The notes under the pieces: generated by a model | Told to the model about the DNA's origin: nothing | The model's input: the letters and a program-made list of their open reading frames with translations, nothing else | The model's database searches: none | Assembly (NCBI GenBank): GCA_021823085.1 | Contig: JAKAPG010000127.1 | Span: 1 to 5,234, forward strand | Direction of reading: 5' to 3' | Source: Thermoplasmata archaeon | GTDB lineage: Archaea > Thermoplasmatota > Thermoplasmata > Lutacidiplasmatales > UBA184 | DNA length: 5,234 nucleotides | In this document: piece by piece, positions 1 through 5,031 of the stretch | Position numbering within the stretch: position 1 is the stretch's first letter | How the letters are laid out: each line of letters starts with the position of its first letter | Program-made: the position numbers and the translations under genes

Positions 1-452
1 GACGAGAAGTGCGGTTTGATCGGCACGGGGGCATCTCCCGAGCGGAGCGGGTTCGAAAGGGTCCGGCAAGCAACGCTCGGGTCGACCCGATCCCCGCGTG
101 GGCAAGGCCCTCACTTCGAGCGGAACCAAAGTCCCCTGTTCCCCGGCGGGATCGCCTCAGCTTCGACGCCGTCGACAGATGACGGAACTGCGAGATTCGG
201 AGCTGCTCGGGAGGTCGGAGGAAGCGGACGCCGAACCCTCCATCGGACCGATGGGACCGATCAACGCGCGGCCACGGCCGGATCTTCACGATTAATCGGA
301 GACCGCCCCAACGAATCCCGGTCGACCTGCGGACACATCCGAAGGGACGGAGTCTCGACGCTCGCAGAGCAAGGCGAGGTCGCCCGATGAACCGTTGGTC
401 GAACGTACCGGGAGCGAACTCGCACCGCGTCCGGCACCCGCGTGGGAGACTG
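1..452. other. Gene-free stretch at the left edge
   Basis: I see no gene I can support here. Open frames exist on both strands, but their translations are Arg/Ser/Pro/Gly-rich with no recognisable motif, as expected by chance in GC-rich DNA. The frame of the HxlR remnant stays open on the minus strand down to 261, but its translation after 453 has no family similarity. A perfect 10-bp palindrome, CGATTAATCG (289-298), is a small AT-rich island; its role is unknown. A short plus-strand frame (ATG at 178, TAA at 292-294, 38 aa, acidic start MTELRDSELLGRSEEADAEP) is possible but unsupported. Confidence 0.5.
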
Positions 453-716
453 ACCCGCCCGTGCCAAGATGGCCAAGGTAGCGGCCCACGGCGGGAGGGG
501 AACCAACGCCGGAGGCAGTCGAATCCCCTTCTCGCTGAGCCGATACTCCACCCGGGCCGGGACTTCGGGATAGATCGCCCGAGCGACGGGGTCGTGTTGG
601 GCCGGTTCTCGCAGTCGCCGGGCCACGTCCTTGCTGCCGACACCCTCGATCGCGTCCCGAACCTCGTTGAGTCGGCGGATCGGGAGGTTCCCGAGCAAGC
701 CGATCGGCGGAAGCGA
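453..716 (-). pseudogene. Decayed HxlR-family winged-helix transcriptional regulator (remnant)
   Basis: HxlR proteins are small (about 100-120 aa) DNA-binding regulators that often respond to redox or electrophile stress. Read on the minus strand, this segment gives the second half of that domain in order: LLGNLPIRRLNEVRDAIEGV (family RFNEL helix), RRLREPAQHDPVARAIYPEV (family LREL...GLV.R..YP.V), PARVEYRLSEKGIRL (beta wing, P.rVEYsLT..G..L) and PLPPWA (family helix ending in a conserved Trp). The N-terminal Cys and GGKW region expected before it is missing or scrambled in all three frames. Several helix positions that are Leu in the family are Pro here (LREP, HDP, RLPPAL, PLPPW), each explicable by one T-to-C change (CTN to CCN). 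Helix-breaking prolines plus the lost N-terminus indicate a pseudogene. It lies divergent to the merA-like gene, the usual place for a local regulator. A GTG at 743 opens the frame, but I doubt it is a working start. A strongly diverged functional gene remains possible. Confidence 0.72.
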
Positions 717-895
717 CCGAGTTCGGCCGGGCGTGCACAACACGCCCCCCCGGCCGGGTCCGCGCCATAGCTCTCTCGGTTGACCCGGACCGTGCCGGCG
801 ACATTCCGAGCGAACGAACGCCGGGAGAGGCGCGGTTGACCATGCTCGGAGCCTTCCGCTTTACAGCGGCATCTGAGCGCCCCGCACAGAGCTTC

Positions 896-909
896 TCCTC
901 TCAAGAGGA
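896..909. promoter_or_regulatory. 14-bp palindrome, possible operator
   Basis: TCCTCT-CA-AGAGGA is a perfect 6+6 bp inverted repeat with a 2-bp centre, 127 bp upstream of the merA start. Symmetric sites of this size are typical targets of dimeric winged-helix regulators (HxlR, ArsR). Nothing else ties it to a particular protein, and one such palindrome can occur by chance. Confidence 0.25.
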
Positions 910-986
910 TTCTCGTTCGCTCTTTGGCTCGACGGAGGTCCGACGGTTTCCCAGTGGAAAGCAAGGCGGAGATCGACTGCTTAGGC

Positions 987-1006
987 GCCGGACGGACCGT
1001 TCCGGC
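987..1006. promoter_or_regulatory. 20-bp dyad directly upstream of the putative merA TATA element
   Basis: GCCGGA (987-992) and TCCGGC (1001-1006) form perfect 6-bp arms around an 8-nt spacer. Overlapping them is a second short palindrome, ACGG-A-CCGT (992-1000). The dyad sits where the archaeal BRE and activator or repressor sites lie, abutting the TATA-like CTTTTAC. It is a candidate operator for the operon. The assignment rests only on symmetry and position. Confidence 0.3.
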
Positions 1007-1012
1007 TTTTAC
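1006..1012 (+). promoter_or_regulatory. Weak TATA-like element for a leaderless merA transcript
   Basis: CTTTTAC is the most T-rich run just before the merA gene. Its centre (about 1009) lies 27 nt before the GTG at 1036, the usual distance between an archaeal TATA box and the transcription start. Transcription would then begin at or near the start codon and give a leaderless mRNA, which fits the absence of a Shine-Dalgarno sequence. The match to a TTTAWATA-type box is poor, so this is tentative. Confidence 0.3.
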
Positions 1013-1035
1013 CTTTCCCGACCTTCGAGACACAC

Positions 1036-2451
1036 GTGTCCGAGCGCGTGCGATCTTCGTACGACCTGGTGGTTGTCGGTGGCGGAGCGGCGGCGTTTGC
1101 AGCGGCGATCCGGGCCGACGAGCTCGGCCGTTCGTCGGCCATCGTGAACTCCGGTCTGCCCATGGGGGGCACGTGCGTCAACGTCGGTTGCGTCCCCTCC
1201 AAGTTCCTGATCGAGGCCGGCAACGAGTTCTTCTACACTCAGAGCCCTCAGTTCGCCTGCAACCTGCCGGGCACGGTGCGTTGCGATTACTCCGCTGCCA
1301 TCTCCAACAAGGACCGCATGGTCCAGAAGCTCCGAAAGTCCAACTACGCGGAGGTCCTCGACGGCCGAAAGATCCAATACATCGAGGGAACGGGAAGGCT
1401 GCTTCCCGGCCGCAAGGTCCGAGTCGGTTCGCGCCTCCTTTCCGCGCGGAACGTCCTCATCGCCACGGGTTCGCGGCCAAAGATCCCTCCCATCGAAGGG
1501 CTTTCCGAGGTGGAGTTTCTGACGAACCGCACCCTGATGCAACGCAAGGATCTCCCCGCTCAGCTGGTGGTACTCGGCGGCGGGGCGGTGGGCCTTGAGT
1601 TCGCCCAGATGTATGCGCACTTCGGCAGCACCGTCACGGTGCTCGAGTCGGCGGACCGAGTTCTTCCGCTCGAGGAGCCGGAGGTTTCGGAAGAGATCAC
1701 GCGCTGCCTCGAGAGAGAAGGCATCGCGATTCATGCCGGGGCGCGGGTCCAGCGGATCGAGCGGAGCCACGGTAGCATCGTCTGTCGTTTCGTCAACGGG
1801 AAGAGCCCGGTCACCTGCGAGGGCGAAGAGATTCTCGTGGCGACCGGCGTCGAGCCCAATACTCGTGGGTTCGGGCTTGAGGAGTCGGGCGTGGGACTCA
1901 CCGACCGAAGTTTCGTGAAGACGGATCGATTTCTGCGTTCGACCGCTCCCGGAGTCTGGGCCGCGGGCGACGTCACCGGGCATCTCGCGCTCGAGACGCT
2001 AGCCGCCAAGGAGGGAGCCGTGGCCGCGACGAACGCCTTGAACGGAGAGAAGCGATCGATCGCCTACGACATGATCCCGCGGGCGGTCTTCACCAATCCC
2101 CAGGTCGCCAGCGTCGGGCTCACGGAAGCGGAGTTCCTTCGGCGCGGGGGAAGCTGTGACTGCCGGGTCATCGGGATGGACCGGATTCCGAAAGCCCTCA
2201 CCGTCGGGGACACGCGCGGGGTGCTCAAGATGGTCGTGGACGCGAAGACGCGCCGGATTGTGGGCGTCCACGTTGTCTCGCCGATCGCGGCGGATCTGAT
2301 CCACGCGGCCGCCTACGCCCTCCGGGGAAGGCTCACGGTCGAGGATGTCATCGATACCGTCCACACCTTCCCCACGTTCTCCGAAGCTCTGAAAATCGCG
2401 GCGGAGTCGTTCCATCGCGACATGAGTCACATGAGCTGCTGCATCGAGTAG
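1036..2451 (+). CDS. merA: Mercuric reductase (MerA core, pyridine nucleotide-disulfide oxidoreductase)
   Basis: MerA is a cytosolic FAD flavoenzyme that uses NAD(P)H to reduce Hg(II) to volatile Hg(0). This 471-aa protein has the full family order: FAD-binding GGGAAAFAAAIRADELG (15-31); redox-active disulfide GGTCVNVGCVPSK with C47 and C52; ATGSRP (143-148); NAD(P)-binding GGGAVGLEFAQ (181-191); second FAD motif WAAGDVTGH with D312; then a dimerisation domain (from about 348). The deciding feature is the C-terminal vicinal pair C468-C469 (MSCCIE), which passes Hg(II) to the active site and is absent from dihydrolipoamide dehydrogenase. The dehydrogenase HxHPTxSE motif reads HTFPTFSE, so its catalytic His is Phe (F445). 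The two active-site tyrosines of classical MerA (Y194 and Y505 in Tn501 numbering) also appear to be Phe (F161, F445). There is no N-terminal heavy-metal-associated domain. GTG 1036 was chosen as the first codon close before the FAD motif; GTG 1048 is an alternative. It is the first gene of a four-gene operon. A reductase for another thiol or metal substrate is the main alternative. Confidence 0.85.
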   Translation: MSERVRSSYDLVVVGGGAAAFAAAIRADELGRSSAIVNSGLPMGGTCVNVGCVPSKFLIEAGNEFFYTQSPQFACNLPGTVRCDYSAAISNKDRMVQKLRKSNYAEVLDGRKIQYIEGTGRLLPGRKVRVGSRLLSARNVLIATGSRPKIPPIEGLSEVEFLTNRTLMQRKDLPAQLVVLGGGAVGLEFAQMYAHFGSTVTVLESADRVLPLEEPEVSEEITRCLEREGIAIHAGARVQRIERSHGSIVCRFVNGKSPVTCEGEEILVATGVEPNTRGFGLEESGVGLTDRSFVKTDRFLRSTAPGVWAAGDVTGHLALETLAAKEGAVAATNALNGEKRSIAYDMIPRAVFTNPQVASVGLTEAEFLRRGGSCDCRVIGMDRIPKALTVGDTRGVLKMVVDAKTRRIVGVHVVSPIAADLIHAAAYALRGRLTVEDVIDTVHTFPTFSEALKIAAESFHRDMSHMSCCIE

Positions 2452-2468
2452 CCGGCAGCGGTCCGACG

Positions 2469-3302
2469 ATGACGGTCGAATCGAAGCGGCCGCGGAAGGC
2501 CGACCAAAGCCGTCCGGGGGCGCCCGTCGTGCGCATCGACCCTCGGTCGACACGTGCCGTCGAGGGAGCCCTCGTGCCGATCGCCTTCCCGACGACCGGG
2601 CTCGCCGGGAACATCGCGTGCCGGTATCTGATCCAAACCCTCGGGGCCCGGCCCTTTGGCTTCTGGGACGACGCTGAGGCGGCGCCGGTCGTATGTGCGG
2701 AGGGTGGGAGGGGATGGCCGTGTCTCCGTCTGTTTGCTGTGCCGACCCCCTGCGGACTCGGGGGACGGTGCGACCGCCTCGTGATCGCATGCTCGGACCT
2801 CTCTCCGCCTGCGACTCGACTGCGCGCATTGGCGCGCGCGTTTCTCGAATGGTCGGTGGCATCGCGCGCGGAGGCGTTGATCGTACTCGAGGGCTACGCA
2901 TCCTCGAGGGAGGGAGCCGTTCCGGATGACGCTCCGTCGCCCTCCAGGGTGGCCGGACTCGCGAACCGGGACGGGGAGGCCATGCTCGCCGGCCTTCGGT
3001 TGGATCGGATGGAGGGACTGGCCACCGGTTTCATGGCGGCCATGATGCTCGAGTCATTTTCGACCGGCCTCCCGCTGGCCGGACCGGTCGTCGAATCGCA
3101 TCGGGAATTCCCCGACGCTCGCGCCGCTGCCCTGATCGTCGAGCGGCTCGGTCCGGTTCTTCCCGGCCTCCGTCTCGATCCCGAACCCCTGAGAGCGGAG
3201 GCAGCCCGTTGGGAGGAGGAAGTGCGGCGCTCGCGAGCGTCGGCCCTCCATCGTCTGCACCCTCCTGCGGCGGCCGGACCGGGCGCGGGGATGTATCAAT
3301 GA
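2469..3302 (+). CDS. PAC2-family proteasome assembly chaperone with C-terminal HbYX motif
   Basis: PAC2-family proteins in archaea (PbaA and relatives) fold like nucleoside phosphorylases and bind the 20S proteasome. The 277-aa product shows the family path: a basic 30-aa leader, then LVPIAFPTTGLAGNIACRYL (35-54, first strand and helix after EG), LIQTLGARPFGFWDD (54-68), a strand-rich middle (83-109), RALARAFLEWSVAS (119-132) with ALIVLEGYAS (136-145), the glycine-rich MEGLATGFMAAMML (181-194), DARAAALIVERLGPVL (216-231) and an Arg/Glu-rich C-terminal helix (240-258). The last three residues, M-Y-Q (275-277), fit the hydrophobic-Tyr-X signal that docks into pockets of the proteasome alpha ring. 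A flexible Pro/Ala/Gly tail precedes it, as expected for a docking tail. Unusual are six cysteines, five of them within residues 76-108. It starts 17 nt after merA and overlaps the next gene by ATGA. Why a PAC2 gene sits in this operon is not known. Confidence 0.8.
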   Translation: MTVESKRPRKADQSRPGAPVVRIDPRSTRAVEGALVPIAFPTTGLAGNIACRYLIQTLGARPFGFWDDAEAAPVVCAEGGRGWPCLRLFAVPTPCGLGGRCDRLVIACSDLSPPATRLRALARAFLEWSVASRAEALIVLEGYASSREGAVPDDAPSPSRVAGLANRDGEAMLAGLRLDRMEGLATGFMAAMMLESFSTGLPLAGPVVESHREFPDARAAALIVERLGPVLPGLRLDPEPLRAEAARWEEEVRRSRASALHRLHPPAAAGPGAGMYQ

Positions 3303-4096
3303 CCGACAGTTCCGGACACGACGACGACCGGGACCGAGATCACCGGACGAACGGGGCGCGCACGGCCCGCCGAACGGAGAGGTGCCCCGTCTGCGAGGAG
3401 ACGGTACGGATCGACCGCATGCCCGGCCATCTTCGGTCGGTGCATCCGGACCAGTGCGACTCTGCGAAGGTAGTTCGCTACCTCCGCGCTCGCAAGGACA
3501 GCATCAGCCGAGCCCAGCGGCGAGAGCTCCGGACTCCCCGGGGATGGACCCGATGGGGATGGACCCGGTGGAGAATCGCCGGCGTGATCCTCGCCGTGCT
3601 CATTGTCGGAGCCGCCGCGTACTTCATCGTCAACCCACCGGCTCCGCCGGGCGTTCGCACCGGCACCGAGGCTCCGACCTTCACCTTCACTTCCCCTTCG
3701 GGGGTCCCGACGGAACTCAGCGCCTACCGCGGGCACCCCGTCGTGCTGTGGATGGTCGCGACTTGGTGCTCCGGATGCGCGGCCGGCACGCAGGTCTTCG
3801 CGCAGAGTTACTACTCCCAATACTCCGCGGCCCATGTGACGCTCTTGGAGATCGAGGATTACAACGACCTGGGGGAATCGGGGCCGGGCATCTCGTCGTT
3901 TGCGTCGGCGTACGGTTACCACGGTCAGTCGGGCTGGGTCTTGGGTGTGGCTTCGGCGTCCGCGACCGGCACCTACAACCCGAACTCCGAGCTCGACTAC
4001 TACTACGTCGTCAGCGCCGGAGGTGTCGTCGTAGCGCAGGGATCGGGCCTCGGCGGAAACTTCGGGGCGGCGCTGAGCGCCGCGACCGGGGGATGA
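3299..4096 (+). CDS. Zinc-finger, single-TM, thioredoxin-like (TlpA-type) membrane protein
   Basis: The 265-aa protein has three parts. Residues 1-91 are charged and probably cytosolic, with a C2H2-like zinc site (C29-x2-C32 ... H44-x4-H49, in CPVCEETVRI...GHLRSVHP) plus a spare C53. Residues 93-111 form one membrane helix (IAGVILAVLIVGAAAYFIV); many Arg/Lys on its N side predict N-in topology. Residues 120-265 are an extracytoplasmic thioredoxin-like domain: GTEAPTFTFTSPSG (122-135, TlpA/AhpC opening), GHPVVLWMVATWCSGC (145-160) with redox pair C157/C160, then YYYVVSAGGVVV (234-245, central strands). The cis-proline normally placed just before that strand is absent; the residue is D233. Its role is probably thiol-disulfide exchange outside the membrane, possibly with the cysteine-rich membrane protein encoded next. 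The start at 3299 overlaps the PAC2 stop (ATGA), arguing for translational coupling. An upstream in-frame ATG at 3209 would lie deep inside the PAC2 gene and is unlikely. Tyr-rich strands suggest a diverged thioredoxin fold. The substrate is unknown. Confidence 0.75.
   Translation: MTDSSGHDDDRDRDHRTNGARTARRTERCPVCEETVRIDRMPGHLRSVHPDQCDSAKVVRYLRARKDSISRAQRRELRTPRGWTRWGWTRWRIAGVILAVLIVGAAAYFIVNPPAPPGVRTGTEAPTFTFTSPSGVPTELSAYRGHPVVLWMVATWCSGCAAGTQVFAQSYYSQYSAAHVTLLEIEDYNDLGESGPGISSFASAYGYHGQSGWVLGVASASATGTYNPNSELDYYYVVSAGGVVVAQGSGLGGNFGAALSAATGG
3541..3570 (+). repeat. 15-bp tandem duplication encoding GWTRW-GWTRW
   Basis: Two adjacent 15-bp units (3541-3555 and 3556-3570) differ at one base. 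They encode residues 82-91, GWTRWGWTRW, immediately before the membrane helix of the zinc-finger/thioredoxin protein. Length 15 keeps the frame. Trp and Arg are typical of a membrane-interface segment, so the duplication probably lengthened the juxtamembrane anchor. Confidence 0.8.
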
Positions 4097-4662
4097 AGAC
4101 GGTCGCCTCCACCGAGCGGCTCCGTTTTCCCGAGGGGGCCGCCCTCCGGGAGATGTTCGCGAGCCGGGCGTATCTCTTGGCGTATCCGGTGCTCGGGGCG
4201 ACGATTGCGCTGCTGTACACCTGGCTCCTCCCCGGCCTCGAGCTCGGGAGCCTCGGTTTCTGGGTCGCCCGCTACGTCACCCCCCTTCAGTTCGGATTCT
4301 CCGTGACGATGGGCCTGCTCCTCCCGCTCCCCTTGCTCCTGAGCGTCTATTTCTGGAGGCACCCGTCGTGCTGCGTATCTTCCGCGGGGTCGAAGCGAAG
4401 CCGCATCCCGCTCGCGGCGGCTCTCGGAGGTATCGTTCCGAATCTTCTCTGTTGTACTCCTTTCATCCCCACGCTCCTGGCCGTGTTCCTTTCCGGCACC
4501 GCCCTGCTGGCGGTCTCTCCTCCCATTCAGCACGTGCTCAACGTCTACGCATGGGCGTTCTATGCCACCGCCGCAGTGAGCGCCTGGCTCTCTCTTCGAC
4601 TTACCGCGAAACGGTACTCGCGAGAGAGCCTCTGGAGGGAGGAAGGTCCAGCGGCAGCATGA
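4093..4662 (+). CDS. Polytopic membrane protein with Cys-Cys pairs and CCTP motif (MerT-like candidate)
   Basis: I do not recognise a named family. The 189-aa product has about four hydrophobic segments: 27-48, 62-88, 106-140 (may be re-entrant or a helix with an extension) and 149-170. It has four cysteines, in two vicinal pairs: C93-C94 in a short loop after the second helix (RHPSCCVSS) and C120-C121 inside the third hydrophobic segment (NLLCCTPFIPTLLAVFLSG). A membrane-embedded Cys-Cys followed by Pro and then a Ser-Gly is reminiscent of the first helix of the mercury importer MerT, so Hg(II) or another soft-metal transfer to MerA is a reasonable idea. Exchange of electrons with the neighbouring thioredoxin domain, in the manner of CcdA/DsbD, is the alternative. 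The ATG at 4093 overlaps the upstream stop (ATGA), which favours it over the internal ATG at 4153. It is the last gene of the operon. Its C-terminal half aligns without gaps to the partial minus-strand gene ending at 5032, so the two are paralogues. Confidence 0.75.
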   Translation: MKTVASTERLRFPEGAALREMFASRAYLLAYPVLGATIALLYTWLLPGLELGSLGFWVARYVTPLQFGFSVTMGLLLPLPLLLSVYFWRHPSCCVSSAGSKRSRIPLAAALGGIVPNLLCCTPFIPTLLAVFLSGTALLAVSPPIQHVLNVYAWAFYATAAVSAWLSLRLTAKRYSRESLWREEGPAAA

Positions 4663-5031
4663 GGGGGGGACTCCGGTGGGCCGACCGATACGGCCCGGAG
4701 GGACCGCCGAGCGGATCGGCGGGGACCCGATCTCGCGGGGCGGAGCGGAACAGAGGGGTCCGAATGACGGACCGGGATCGAGTCGAGCGCCTTCGACGCC
4801 GGCGGAGGAATCGGAACGGCATCGCCGAGGACGCTCGGGTCGGATGCGGGCCACCCTCCGGGAGCGACCCCGGGGGCGGGCCGAAGGTTCTGTACGAGCG
4901 CCGGCGCGCTCGAGCCGGGGCTCGGACCGTTGCGCGGCGACGAGGAGCCCGGGAGCGACTCCGCACCCGTCGCTTTCGCACAGTGGGTTCCCACGCGGAT
5001 CGCGAACCCGAGCCGGCATCCTCGCCGGGGT
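4663..5031. other. Gene-free spacer between convergent genes
   Basis: Apart from the hairpins near its left end and a GAGCC-rich palindrome, CGAGCC-GG-GGCTCG (4911-4924), I see nothing I can support. A plus-strand frame from ATG 4764 to 5045 gives an Arg-rich, low-complexity product with no motif and runs into the minus-strand gene, so I do not call it. At 369 bp this spacer between two convergent genes is long compared with the overlaps inside the operon. Confidence 0.5.
4678..4722 (+). terminator. Two consecutive hairpins after the operon, possible mRNA 3' end
   Basis: GGGCCG/CGGCCC (arms 4678-4683 and 4691-4696) and CCGCCGA/TCGGCGG (arms 4704-4710 and 4716-4722, 5-nt loop) are perfect stems starting 15 nt after the last stop codon. 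They could protect or define the transcript end. There is no T-tract, which archaeal termination normally needs, and GC-rich DNA makes such stems often by chance. Confidence 0.25.

Larger units (their letters stand above)
717..1035. other. Intergenic region between HxlR remnant and merA operon
   Basis: No gene is supported here. The region holds several dyads that could be control sites for the operon: a 5-bp stem CCGCT/AGCGG around TTAC (856-869), a 14-bp palindrome (896-909) and a 20-bp dyad (987-1006) next to a TATA-like element. It is the region that once separated the divergent HxlR gene from merA, so promoters in both directions would have been here. Confidence 0.5.

Noticed and set aside
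50..58. GGTTCGAAA, resembling a tRNA T-loop
   Set aside because: The flanks do not form a T-stem, and no acceptor, D or anticodon arm can be drawn around it.
98..294. Small plus-strand open frame with an acidic C-terminal half
   Set aside because: No motif, no clear ribosome binding site or promoter, and an unconvincing N-terminal half; in GC-rich DNA frames of this size arise by chance.
387..770. Plus-strand open frame of 127 codons
   Set aside because: It is antisense to the HxlR remnant, whose translation matches a known domain, while this one is low-complexity.
924..1598. Long plus-strand frame overlapping the start of merA
   Set aside because: Its product is Arg/Gly/Pro-rich without motifs, and merA in another frame has every motif of its family across the same bases.
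1009..1983. 324-codon minus-strand frame across merA
   Set aside because: It mirrors merA codon structure; the translation has no domain and the opposite strand is firmly coding.
1036..2451. Dihydrolipoamide dehydrogenase as the identity of the first operon gene
   Set aside because: The catalytic His of HxHPTxSE is Phe, and the C-terminus carries the MerA vicinal Cys pair.
3209..3298. Earlier ATG for the zinc-finger/thioredoxin protein
   Set aside because: It would add 30 residues encoded within the PAC2 gene with no family feature; the start at 3299 is set by the 4-nt overlap.
3382..4092. Upstream extension of the last operon gene's frame
   Set aside because: It overlaps the zinc-finger/thioredoxin gene in a different frame and is Arg/Pro/Leu-rich noise; the ATGA overlap start at 4093 is natural.
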